The notes: generated by a model not told the origin, from the sequence alone. Shown: positions 7,098-13,176, numbered from the stretch's first letter. The stretch is DNA of 19,148 bases from Burkholderiales bacterium UBA1834 (GCA_002339015.1 DDJC01000038.1:1-19148); one strand, 5' to 3'. Program-made: numbers and translations.

Positions 7098-7179
7098 GTA
7101 AAGAGGTCTGTGGAGTTTTCGCGGACCCACTGACCCCCGCTGAGGAGGACCCCGACGGTCTGGCGAACATCGGGGGCCC
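7065..7179 (-). ncRNA. Candidate sigma-54-dependent small RNA downstream of nrtD (about 115 nt)
   Basis: A sigma-54 promoter (7190-7205) would start transcription near 7179 on the minus strand, and the strong terminator ends it at about 7065. The stretch has no convincing gene. Its 5' end forms a hairpin with arms CCCCGA (7175-7170) and TCGGGG (7155-7150). Directly after it lies CCTCCT (7148-7143), complementary to a Shine-Dalgarno sequence and probably single-stranded. A weaker hairpin with GTGG and CCAC arms follows, then the terminator. This is the build of a trans-acting riboregulator controlled by NtrC-type activators. It may also be produced as the 3' end of the nrt operon transcript. 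No known family is recognised. Confidence 0.62.
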
Positions 7180-7189
7180 ACGTCTAAAA

Positions 7190-7205
7190 AGCAAGCGCTG
7201 TGCCA
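7190..7205 (-). promoter_or_regulatory. Sigma-54 (-24/-12) promoter of the candidate small RNA
   Basis: Read on the minus strand: TGGCAC (7205-7200), five nucleotides, TTGCT (7194-7190). This is a full match to the TGGCAC-N5-TTGCW consensus with the GG and GC dinucleotides correctly spaced. Positions 7191-7211 match the nrtA promoter (10653-10673) at 20 of 21 positions. It lies just past the 3' end of nrtD (stop at 7243-7245) and faces no protein gene. Confidence 0.75.
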
Positions 7206-7242
7206 GCTTCTTTCAGCGGAGGGCCGGAGCGGCTGCCTGCCG

Positions 7243-8043
7243 TCACGCCGCCTGCTTGTGCCCGACGCCGTGGCGGGTGTACAGGAAATCCAGCACAGCC
7301 TTGCGGCAGTGCATGTAGGTCGGGTCTTCGGCCAACTCGACCCGGTTGCGCGGGCGGGCCAGCGGCACCGCCAGGATCTCGCCAATGGTGGCGGCCGGGC
7401 CGTTGGTCATCATCACGATGCGGTCCGACAGCAGCACGGCCTCGTCCACATCGTGGGTCACCATCACCACGGTGCTTTGCGTGCGGGCCACGATCTTGAG
7501 CAGCTCGTCCTGCAGGTGAGCTCGGGTGAGGGCATCGAGTGCGCCGAAGGGCTCATCCATCAGCAGCACCTTGGGTTCCATGGCCAGCGCCCGGGCAATG
7601 CCCACGCGCTGCTTCATGCCGCCCGAGATCTCGTTCGGGCGCTTGTGCGTGGCGTGCGCCATGTTGACGAGTTCCAGCGCATCGGTGGTTCGCTTCTTCA
7701 GCTGCTCCTTGCTTTCCTTGCCGCCGAACACGCGCTCGACCGCCAGGTAGACATTCTGGTAGCAGGTCAGCCATGGCAGCAACGAGTGGTTCTGGAACAC
7801 CATGGCCCGCTCTGGGCCCGGCCCGGCGATCTCCTTGTTGTCGCAGATCAGGCCGCCGCCGGTGGGCATCAGGAGGCCGGCGATCAGGTTCAGCAAGGTT
7901 GATTTGCCGCACCCTGAGTGCCCGATCAAGGCGACGAATTCACCTTTGTCGATGCCCAGGTTGATGTCGCGCAGGGCGTGGAACTGGCCCTTCTTGGTGT
8001 TGAACACCATCTCGGCGTTCTGGATGTCGATGAAATGGGTCAT
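7243..8043 (-). CDS. nrtD: Nitrate ABC transporter, ATP-binding subunit
   Basis: A 266-residue ATPase that powers nitrate/nitrite import with the NrtB permease. In order: Walker A GHSGCGKST at 41-49, Q-loop at Q84 (VFQNHSLLPW), signature ISGGMKQR at 139-146, Walker B LLMDEP at 160-165, D-loop ALD at 168-170 and switch histidine H197 (VTHDVDEA). The sequence belongs to the nitrate/sulfonate/taurine group; the nitrate assignment rests on the neighbouring nrtA-like gene, the PWLT segment and the NasT-like regulator. I chose MTHFIDIQ as start because AGAAGGAG lies at ideal distance upstream; the longer open frame runs into nrtB. The gap to nrtB is 31 nt. It has a single ATPase domain with no fused solute-binding domain, so it is NrtD-like, not NrtC-like. 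Confidence 0.93.
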   Translation of the reverse strand: MTHFIDIQNAEMVFNTKKGQFHALRDINLGIDKGEFVALIGHSGCGKSTLLNLIAGLLMPTGGGLICDNKEIAGPGPERAMVFQNHSLLPWLTCYQNVYLAVERVFGGKESKEQLKKRTTDALELVNMAHATHKRPNEISGGMKQRVGIARALAMEPKVLLMDEPFGALDALTRAHLQDELLKIVARTQSTVVMVTHDVDEAVLLSDRIVMMTNGPAATIGEILAVPLARPRNRVELAEDPTYMHCRKAVLDFLYTRHGVGHKQAA

Positions 8044-8074
8044 GACGATGCTCCTTCTGATGCCGAGGCAAGGG

Positions 8075-9004
8075 TTACTCGAAGCTGAAGCGCTTGGCGA
8101 TGGCCACCAGCGCGTTCTCCAGCAGCAGGCCCACCACACCGATCACGAAGATCGCGATGATGATGTGCTGTACGTTCAGGTTGTTCCACTCGTCCCAGAC
8201 CCAGAAGCCGATGCCCACGCCACCCGTCAGCATCTCGGCCGCCACGATCACCAGCCAGGCCGTCCCCACCGACAGGCGCACGCCGGTCAGCATGTAGGGC
8301 AGCACCGAGGGAAACAGGATCTTGGTGACGATCTTCCATTCGGAAAGGTTCAGCACCTTGGCCACGTTGAGGTAGTCCTCCGGCACACGCTGCACGCCCA
8401 CGGCGGTGTTGATGATCATCGGCCAGATCGAGCAGATGAAGATTGTCCAGATCGCGGCCGGATCGGCCGACTTGAACACCAGGAGGCCGATCGGCAGCCA
8501 GGCCAGCGGTGACACCGGCCGCAGGAGGCTGATGATGGGGTTCAGCATGCTGCTGATCACCCTGGAACGTCCGATGATGAAGCCCAACGGAATGCCCACC
8601 AGCGCGGCCAGACCGAAGCCCATGGCCACACGCTTGAGCGAGAACAGGATGTTCCAGCCGATGCCCTGGTCGTTGGGGCCATTGCTGTAGAACGGGTCGG
8701 AGAACAGCACCACCGCAGCCTGCCAGGTGGCGGCCGGTGTCGGGAAGGTGGTGCTGTTCATCGTCAGCAGTGCCCAGATGCCGATCAGCAGGGCCAGGCC
8801 GGCGACGGGCGACAGGGTCTTGAGCACCAGTGCGCCCCAGTCGATGGGCGCCCTGGGTGGCGTGGCGGGCTTGGCCGCGGCGGCCGATGAAGAGGCGAGG
8901 ACGGCGGATGTCATGGGATTGCTGGAAGACGTCGTGGCGGGCGCGCGGGAGGCCTTGTGGGCCTCGCTGGCGTCGAGGGGGCTGTGGAAGACGGCACTGA
9001 CCAT
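8075..9004 (-). CDS. nrtB: Nitrate ABC transporter, permease subunit
   Basis: A 309-residue inner-membrane permease that forms the import channel for nitrate/nitrite. Residues 1-55 are an Ala/Ser/Pro-rich cytoplasmic extension; hydrophobic segments start at about 60 (VLKTLSPVAGLALLIGIWAL). The binding-protein-dependent transport domain spans about 120-300. The coupling (EAA-type) loop reads EDYLNVAKVLNLSEWKIVTKILFPSVLP, where it contacts the ATPase. Upstream ALVGIPLGFIIGRSR and PVSPLAWLPIGLL are typical of NrtB. The start at 9004 has AGGAG 7 nt upstream, which favours it over the internal MTSAVLASS. The gene sits between nrtA and nrtD in one operon, separated from nrtA by a 239-nt spacer with two hairpins. 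Confidence 0.93.
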   Translation of the reverse strand: MVSAVFHSPLDASEAHKASRAPATTSSSNPMTSAVLASSSAAAAKPATPPRAPIDWGALVLKTLSPVAGLALLIGIWALLTMNSTTFPTPAATWQAAVVLFSDPFYSNGPNDQGIGWNILFSLKRVAMGFGLAALVGIPLGFIIGRSRVISSMLNPIISLLRPVSPLAWLPIGLLVFKSADPAAIWTIFICSIWPMIINTAVGVQRVPEDYLNVAKVLNLSEWKIVTKILFPSVLPYMLTGVRLSVGTAWLVIVAAEMLTGGVGIGFWVWDEWNNLNVQHIIIAIFVIGVVGLLLENALVAIAKRFSFE

Positions 9005-9034
9005 GGCGGACTCCTGGTGAAGGGGTCAAAGGGA

Positions 9035-9060
9035 GGGCGGGCCCAGCGCAGGGCCTGCCC
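9035..9060. repeat. Intercistronic hairpin upstream of nrtB
   Basis: GGGCGGGCCC (9035-9044) and GGGCCTGCCC (9051-9060) form a 10-bp stem around AGCGCA, with one G-T pair on plus, seen as an A-C mismatch in the minus-strand mRNA. In the nrt mRNA it lies about 20 nt before the nrtB ribosome binding site and could influence its translation or mRNA decay. Confidence 0.45.
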
Positions 9061-9230
9061 GATTCGATGTCTGCAAAAAGTTGGCCATCGGCGCCATCCA
9101 TCAATGTGGATGACCTGGATCGTGTCCGGTGCCTTCGTGGGCGCCCCGGGGCCGGGTCTCAGCGGGATTCAGTCGGTCTTGAAGCGAAAGCGTCGAATCG
9201 GGCAGGTTGCACGACAGGGGGATCAACGTG

Positions 9231-9248
9231 CCTGACGGCAGGGTCAGG
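9231..9248. repeat. Hairpin overlapping the nrtA stop codon
   Basis: CCTGAC (9231-9236) and GTCAGG (9243-9248) form a perfect 6-bp stem with a 6-nt loop, overlapping the nrtA stop (9244-9246). No T-run follows on the minus strand, so it is not a terminator. Such 3' hairpins often protect the binding-protein message from exonucleases and raise its amount over the downstream permease. Confidence 0.4.
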
Positions 9249-10488
9249 CCTTGATCTTGAAGCTGTCGGCGTATTTGGCGGGATCCTTGCCATCCCACAC
9301 CACGCCATCGATCAGCTTGCTGGTGCGCATCGGGTCCTTCGGCACGCTGATGCCCATGGCGCCGGCGACGGACTTGTACAGGTCGATCTGGTTGATCTGC
9401 TTGGCCACGCCGAGGTAGTCGGGGTGGGCCTTGAGCAGCCCCCAGCGCTTGTGCTGGGTCAGGAACCACATGCCATCGCTCAAGTACGGGAAGTTGACCT
9501 TGCCGTCGTTGAAGAACTTCATGTGGTTGGGGTCATCCCAGGTCTTGCCCAGACCATTCTGGTAGCGCCCCAGAATGCGTTGGTTGATGGCGTCCACACC
9601 TGTGTTGATGTACGACTTCTGGGCCACGGTTTCGGCCATCTTCAGCTTGTTCTGCAGCCCTGCGTCAATCCAGCGGCTGGCCTCCAGCACCGCCATCATC
9701 ACTGCCCGGGTGGTGTTGGGGTACTTCTTGACGAACTCCGCTGTGCAGCCCAACACTTTTTCCGGGTGGTCCTGCCAGATGTCCTGGGTTGTGTTGGCCG
9801 TGATGCCGATGCCGTCCATGATGGCGCGGTGGTTCCATGGTTCGCCCACGCAGAAGCCGTCCATGTTGCCCACCCGCATATTGGCCACCATTTGGGGAGG
9901 AGGCACCGTGATCAGCTTGGCATCGGTGACGGGATTGATGCCCGCTGCCGCCAGCCAGTAGTGCATCCACATCGCATGGGTTCCCGTGGGGAAGGTGCCG
10001 GCGAAGGTGTATTCACGTTTTTCCTTGGCCATCAGCTTGGCCAATGTAGGGCCGTTCACGGCACCCTTGTCTGCCAGTGCCTTGGACAGCGTGATCGCTT
10101 GACCATTGTTGTTGAGGGACATGAGCACGGCCATGTCCTTCTTGGGGCCGCCGATGCCCAGGTGCACGCCGTAGATCAGGCCGTACAGGACATGCGACAT
10201 GTGCAGGTCGCCGTTCACCAGCTTGTCGCGGACGCCCGCCCAAGAGGCTTCCTTTGAGGGGATGATCTTGACGCCGTACTTCTTGTCAAAGCCCAGCACC
10301 GAGGCCATCACCACGGAGGCGCAATCGGTCAGGGGGATGAAACCGATCTTGACTTCTTCCAGCTCGGGCTTGTCGGAGCCTGCGGCCCAGACGGCGGACT
10401 GGAGTCCAGGCACAGCGCCGACGGCACTGGCGGCGGCTGCGGTCTTCAAGATGGTGCGGCGGGTCATTTTCAGATCCTGCGAGTTCAT
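9244..10488 (-). CDS. nrtA: Nitrate ABC transporter, periplasmic substrate-binding protein (Tat signal)
   Basis: A 414-residue CmpA/NrtA-family binding protein that captures nitrate/nitrite in the periplasm for NrtB/NrtD. The N terminus carries a twin-arginine signal (MTRRTILKTAAAASAV, cleavage probably near VWA-AG). The mature part starts EEVKIGFIPLTDCASVVMAS, typical of the family, and includes GYN-like ligand regions such as FPTGTHAMWMHYWLAAAGI and NMDGFCVGEPWNHRA. An export signal separates it from NasS, the cytoplasmic nitrate sensor with the same fold. Two starts are possible: 10488 (MNSQDLK) or 10467 (MTRRTILK); the second has AGGA 7 nt upstream, the better spacing. Transcription should begin near 10641 at a sigma-54 promoter and pass a leader terminator before reaching this gene. 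Confidence 0.92.
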   Translation of the reverse strand: MNSQDLKMTRRTILKTAAAASAVGAVPGLQSAVWAAGSDKPELEEVKIGFIPLTDCASVVMASVLGFDKKYGVKIIPSKEASWAGVRDKLVNGDLHMSHVLYGLIYGVHLGIGGPKKDMAVLMSLNNNGQAITLSKALADKGAVNGPTLAKLMAKEKREYTFAGTFPTGTHAMWMHYWLAAAGINPVTDAKLITVPPPQMVANMRVGNMDGFCVGEPWNHRAIMDGIGITANTTQDIWQDHPEKVLGCTAEFVKKYPNTTRAVMMAVLEASRWIDAGLQNKLKMAETVAQKSYINTGVDAINQRILGRYQNGLGKTWDDPNHMKFFNDGKVNFPYLSDGMWFLTQHKRWGLLKAHPDYLGVAKQINQIDLYKSVAGAMGISVPKDPMRTSKLIDGVVWDGKDPAKYADSFKIKA

Positions 10489-10516
10489 GTGGCAAGCGTT
10501 CCTGTTTGCGTCAAAC

Positions 10517-10576
10517 AAAAAAGGTGTCTCGGTGGACCCACCGTGCGCGCACGGTTGATCCATCGATGACACCTTT
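10517..10576 (-). terminator. Leader terminator (attenuator) upstream of nrtA
   Basis: Arms at 10568-10576 and 10520-10528 pair over 9 bp (AAAGGTGTC with GACACCTTT as read on minus) and are followed on minus by six T (10522-10517). Inside the loop a perfect 16-bp palindrome (10540-10555, ACCGTGCG/CGCACGGT) forms a second stem. It lies after the promoter and before the nrtA start, so it must be read through for nrtA to be expressed: the layout of an attenuator. Confidence 0.82.
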
Positions 10577-10587
10577 GTCGGAAGCCC

Positions 10588-10641
10588 GGGTTCCCTGCAT
10601 CGGGTCCCAAAGCGAGGCAGAGTCGCCGTTGACTCTGCGTG
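10588..10641 (-). promoter_or_regulatory. Candidate ANTAR-binding leader: tandem hexaloop hairpins
   Basis: Transcription from the sigma-54 promoter should begin near 10641. The first hairpin (10638-10617) has an 8-bp perfect stem GCAGAGTC/GACTCTGC and the hexaloop AACGGC, with A at loop position 1 and G at position 4, the signature recognised by ANTAR proteins. After 8 nt a second hairpin (10608-10588) has stems GGG/CCC and CCC/GGG with a small internal loop and the hexaloop GATGCA, which keeps G4 but has G instead of A at position 1. The attenuator begins 11 nt later. The NasT-like gene is directly upstream. This fits NasT-dependent antitermination as known for nasF and related leaders. Confidence 0.72.
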
Positions 10642-10651
10642 CAGGGATTCA

Positions 10652-10667
10652 TGCAATCGCTGTGCCA
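10652..10667 (-). promoter_or_regulatory. Sigma-54 (-24/-12) promoter of nrtABD
   Basis: Read on minus: TGGCAC (10667-10662), AGCGA, TTGCA (10656-10652), a full match to the sigma-54 consensus with correct GG/GC spacing. The predicted start near 10641 falls 3 nt before the first leader hairpin. Sigma-54 control implies an enhancer-binding activator, most likely NtrC, and expression under nitrogen limitation. Confidence 0.82.
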
Positions 10668-10685
10668 GCTTCTGGTGGGTCCGTT

Positions 10686-10702
10686 TGCGCTGATGTGGTG
10701 CG
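10686..10702. promoter_or_regulatory. Candidate NtrC-binding site
   Basis: The 17-mer TGCGCTGATGTGGTGCG fits the NtrC pattern TGCACYRWWWTRGTGCA at 14 of 17 positions, with one half-site (GTGC) intact. Its centre is about 53 nt upstream of the predicted nrtA start, closer than the usual NtrC enhancer. It lies between the nasT stop and the sigma-54 promoter. Confidence 0.4.
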
Positions 10703-10739
10703 TTGTGCCGCGGGTGCGTGCGGCGTTGAGCCTTGTCGA

Positions 10740-11369
10740 TCAGCCCAGGAGGTCGGCCGCGTCGATCAGGCGTTGCGCCACTTCCGACAGCTTGATGCCT
10801 TTGTCCATCGCGGCCTTGCGCAGGCGTGCATACGCCTCCTGCTCGCTCAGCCCCTGGCGCGTCATCAGGAGGCCCTTCGCACGGTCGACCACCTTGCGCT
10901 CTTCCAACTGGTTCTTGGCATCGGCCAGTTCACGGCGCAGCTTTTCCTCCTGCTCGAAACGGGCCATGGCCACGTCGACGACGGGCTTGATGCGCTCTGA
11001 CGGCACCCCCGACGCTACATAGGCGGACACGCCTGCCGCGATCGCGCGGCGCACGTAGCTGGTGTCTTCGTCGTCCGAGAACATCACGATGGGGCGGCGC
11101 TCGTCGCGCGTGGCCATCACCACGTGCTCCAGGATGTCTCGGCCCTGAGACTCGGCGTCCACCACGATCATGTCGGGCTGGATCTGCGCGATGCGCTCAG
11201 GCAGAAAGCGGTCTCCGGGCAGGGTGGCGACCACGTTGTAGCCGGCCTCCAGCAGCGCCATGCGCAGGATCCGCGAGCGCTCGACCTCGGCGACCTCGTC
11301 GTCGTCAGGCTCGACGGACAGGTGCACGGGCAGAACAATCACCAGTCGCAGCTCTTTCGCAATGGTCAT
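10740..11369 (-). CDS. nasT: NasT-like ANTAR antitermination regulator
   Basis: A 209-residue RNA-binding response regulator expected to let RNA polymerase pass the attenuator before nrtA when nitrate is present. Residues 1-140 form a receiver-like domain with D71 (IVVDAES) at the phosphorylation position. The usual N-terminal acidic pair is replaced by IVLPVHL, with an acidic insert (PDDDE) after it, and the conserved lysine region reads AYVASG, so the domain looks degenerate. Residues about 143-205 form the ANTAR domain: a coiled helix (LRRELADAKNQLEERKVVDRAKGLLM) and then LSEQEAYARLRKAAMDKGIKLSEVAQRLI. The start lacks a strong ribosome binding site. No nasS sensor gene is adjacent. It is followed by the nrtA leader and is divergent from tsaD, 55 nt away. 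Confidence 0.85.
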   Translation of the reverse strand: MTIAKELRLVIVLPVHLSVEPDDDEVAEVERSRILRMALLEAGYNVVATLPGDRFLPERIAQIQPDMIVVDAESQGRDILEHVVMATRDERRPIVMFSDDEDTSYVRRAIAAGVSAYVASGVPSERIKPVVDVAMARFEQEEKLRRELADAKNQLEERKVVDRAKGLLMTRQGLSEQEAYARLRKAAMDKGIKLSEVAQRLIDAADLLG

Positions 11370-11424
11370 GGGGCGGCATCATGCAACAAGTACGCCCGAT
11401 GACGCATCCGCCTACACTGGCGGG

Positions 11425-12534
11425 ATGTCAGTTGTTACCCACATTCCCGGGGGGCGGGAGGCCGATGCGGCCGTCCGGCTCGTGCTGGGCATCGAATCCT
11501 CCTGCGACGAGACCGGCGTGGCGCTGGTGGCGCTGCCGGCCCAGGGGCCGGCGCGCCTGCTGTCCCACGCGCTGCACAGTCAGATCGACATGCATCAGGC
11601 CTATGGCGGCGTGGTGCCCGAGTTGGCCTCGCGCGATCACATCCGCCGTGTCGTGCCCTTGGCGCGTCAGGTCTTGGCTGAAGCGGGCCATCAGTTGGCT
11701 GATGTTGACCTGATCGCCTACACACGCGGACCTGGCCTGGCTGGTGCCCTGCTGGTGGGCGCGGGCGTGGCCTGCGCCCTGGGCGTGGCCCTGGACAGGC
11801 CCCTGCTGGGCGTGCACCACCTGGAGGGGCACCTGCTCTCGCCCTTTCTGTCGGCCGATCCACCGGAGTTCCCCTTCGTGGCGCTGCTGGTGTCGGGGGG
11901 GCATACCCAGCTGATGCGCGTGGATGGGGTCGGCCGCTACGAGATGCTGGGCGAGACGGTCGATGATGCGGCGGGCGAGGCCTTCGACAAGTCCGCCAAG
12001 CTGATGGGCCTGCCTTATCCCGGGGGGCCGCACCTGTCGACACTGGCCAGGGAAGGGCGGGCCGACGCGTTCGAGCTGCCCAGGCCCATGCTACACAGTG
12101 GCAACCTGGATTTTTCGTTCGCGGGGCTGAAAACAGCGGTGCGCACGCATCTGGTGCGGTTGAACCTGCTGGACGATGTCGCTGGTTTGGCTGCTGCTGA
12201 AAACCGCCCAGTGCTGGCCGATCTGGCTGCGTCGGCCCAGGCGGCCATCGTGGAGGTGCTGGTGAAGAAATCGCTGGCGGCGCTCAAGGCCGCGGGGCTC
12301 AAGCGCGTGGTGGTGGCCGGCGGGGTGGGGGCCAACCGCCTGCTGCGTGAGCAGCTGGACCAGGCCTGTGCCCGCCGGGGCATTCGGGTGCACTATCCGG
12401 AGATGCACCTGTGCACGGACAACGGGGCCATGATCGCCCTGGCCGCGGCGATGAGGCTGCAATCCGGGTTGGCGCAGCCTACGCGTGAGCCTGTTTTCGA
12501 CGTGAAGCCGCGTTGGGATCTGTCGGCTGCTTGA
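11425..12534 (+). CDS. tsaD: tRNA N6-threonylcarbamoyladenosine transferase
   Basis: TsaD transfers the threonylcarbamoyl group to A37 of ANN-decoding tRNAs, acting with TsaB, TsaE and TsaC product in the cytoplasm. The protein is 369 residues. The ATPase-fold start VLGIESSCDETGVAL (20-34), GGVVPELASRDH (61-72), the metal-binding histidines H132 and H136 in HHLEGH, the SGGHTQL loop, the FDKSAKLMGLPYPGGP segment and the C-terminal CTDNGAMIALAA with its metal-binding aspartate are all intact. The start MSVVTHIPGG was chosen because the 55 codons before it overlap the divergent nasT and look non-conserved; only a short GCGGG precedes it. It is the last gene before the 372-nt rpsO leader region. 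Confidence 0.96.
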   Translation: MSVVTHIPGGREADAAVRLVLGIESSCDETGVALVALPAQGPARLLSHALHSQIDMHQAYGGVVPELASRDHIRRVVPLARQVLAEAGHQLADVDLIAYTRGPGLAGALLVGAGVACALGVALDRPLLGVHHLEGHLLSPFLSADPPEFPFVALLVSGGHTQLMRVDGVGRYEMLGETVDDAAGEAFDKSAKLMGLPYPGGPHLSTLAREGRADAFELPRPMLHSGNLDFSFAGLKTAVRTHLVRLNLLDDVAGLAAAENRPVLADLAASAQAAIVEVLVKKSLAALKAAGLKRVVVAGGVGANRLLREQLDQACARRGIRVHYPEMHLCTDNGAMIALAAAMRLQSGLAQPTREPVFDVKPRWDLSAA

Positions 12535-12722
12535 GCTGAGTGGTGTTGTCCTTCGCCTGCGAAGGACAGGGCGCTCTGTCGTGGCAGCGCGGGGCGGGGT
12601 CTGCGGGGGCCGCGCCACCTTGTCGTGGGCATCGCAAGGGAACCATGGCGCTGGCGTGGCCGCCAACACAGAAGTCTGGACGGTTGCCCCCATCCCGCGC
12701 CATGCGCCGCCGCGGCCCTCAT

Positions 12723-12751
12723 TTCGCACAGGGAGCCATTTCTGCTATACT
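12723..12751 (+). promoter_or_regulatory. rpsO promoter (extended -10)
   Basis: TATACT at 12746-12751 preceded by TGC (12743-12745) makes an extended -10; TTCGCA at 12723-12728 is a 4/6 -35 with a 17-nt spacer. The predicted start near 12758 gives a leader of about 150 nt before rpsO. Confidence 0.6.
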
Positions 12752-12773
12752 GGCGAGCTTGTCGTACTGCAAG

Positions 12774-12870
12774 GTGCGGCAATTTCGCACGGCCCGGGTC
12801 GGTTTCACCTGGCGCCGCAAGTTCAACGCGGAAACCTGAGCACCCGGCTGTCTTGATGGCCAAAAGGGTG
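12774..12870 (+). promoter_or_regulatory. Structured rpsO leader (possible S15 autoregulatory site)
   Basis: Three hairpins can be drawn: GTGCG/CGCAC (12774-12778, 12786-12790); GGTTT/AAACC (12801-12805, 12832-12836) enclosing CCGC/GCGG; and CACCC/GGGTG (12841-12845, 12866-12870) enclosing GGC/GCC. S15 represses its own message by binding leader structures in several bacteria, so a similar role is plausible here. No known S15 leader class is recognised. Confidence 0.4.
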
Positions 12871-12906
12871 CCAAGGCTCCGCACATGCTGTTTCAGGAAA
12901 CATACC

Positions 12907-13176
12907 ATGTCCGTCGCCGACATCAACAAGGCCGAGATCGTCAAGGCCAACGCCCGTGCCGCCAACGACACCGGCTCCCCCGAAGTGCAAGTGGCCCTGC
13001 TGACCGCTCGCATCAACGAACTGACCCCCCACTTCAAGGCCAACAAGAAGGACCACCACGGTCGTCGCGGCCTGCTGCGCATGGTCAGCCGCCGTCGCAA
13101 GCTGCTCGACTACCTCAAGTCCAAGGATGCTGACCGCTACGTGGCCCTGATCCAGAAGCTGGGCCTGCGCAAGTAA
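12907..13176 (+). CDS. rpsO: 30S ribosomal protein S15
   Basis: S15 is a primary 16S rRNA-binding protein of the small subunit platform and also forms an intersubunit bridge. The protein has the normal 89 residues and the full family pattern: MSVADINKAEIV at the N terminus, DTGSPEVQVALLTARINELTPHF, the rRNA-binding KKDHHGRRGLLRMVSRRRKLLDYLK, and the C-terminal DADRYVALIQKLGLRK. The start is fixed by AGGAA 8 nt upstream and by the conserved N terminus. A promoter and a structured leader of about 150 nt precede it, and a strong terminator follows 13 nt after the stop. The rpsO-pnp order is conserved across proteobacteria. Confidence 0.98.
   Translation: MSVADINKAEIVKANARAANDTGSPEVQVALLTARINELTPHFKANKKDHHGRRGLLRMVSRRRKLLDYLKSKDADRYVALIQKLGLRK

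Larger units (their letters stand above)
12535..12906 (+). other. Intergenic region tsaD-rpsO: hairpin, promoter and structured leader
   Basis: No gene is supported in these 372 nt. Near the left end a perfect 10-bp inverted repeat (12547-12556 and 12559-12568, TGTCCTTCGC arm) may protect the tsaD message; it has no T-run. The middle part holds GC-rich sequence in which I see nothing definite. From 12743 the rpsO promoter and a leader of about 150 nt follow. Confidence 0.6.

Noticed and set aside
6868..7170. Start codon near 7170 inside the candidate sigma-54 RNA (MFARPSG...)
   Set aside because: The frame passes through the terminator hairpin into lgt antisense, and no ribosome binding site precedes it. 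The RNA is better read as non-coding.
7065..7179. Possibility that the sigma-54 RNA is an ANTAR decoy like those of ethanolamine loci
   Set aside because: I looked for hexaloops with A1 and G4 on supported stems. AGCGGG and AGTGGG occur but cannot be closed by good pairs, so no decoy is claimed.
9244..10488. NasS (cytoplasmic nitrate sensor) instead of NrtA
   Set aside because: The N terminus has a clear twin-arginine export signal and the gene is followed by permease and ATPase genes.
12547..12568. tsaD terminator
   Set aside because: A perfect 10-bp inverted repeat, but no T-run on either side; reported only as part of the intergenic description.
12479..12703. Small minus-strand gene (74 codons) in the tsaD-rpsO spacer
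   Set aside because: No ribosome binding site, atypical composition with no domain, and it overlaps the tsaD 3' end.
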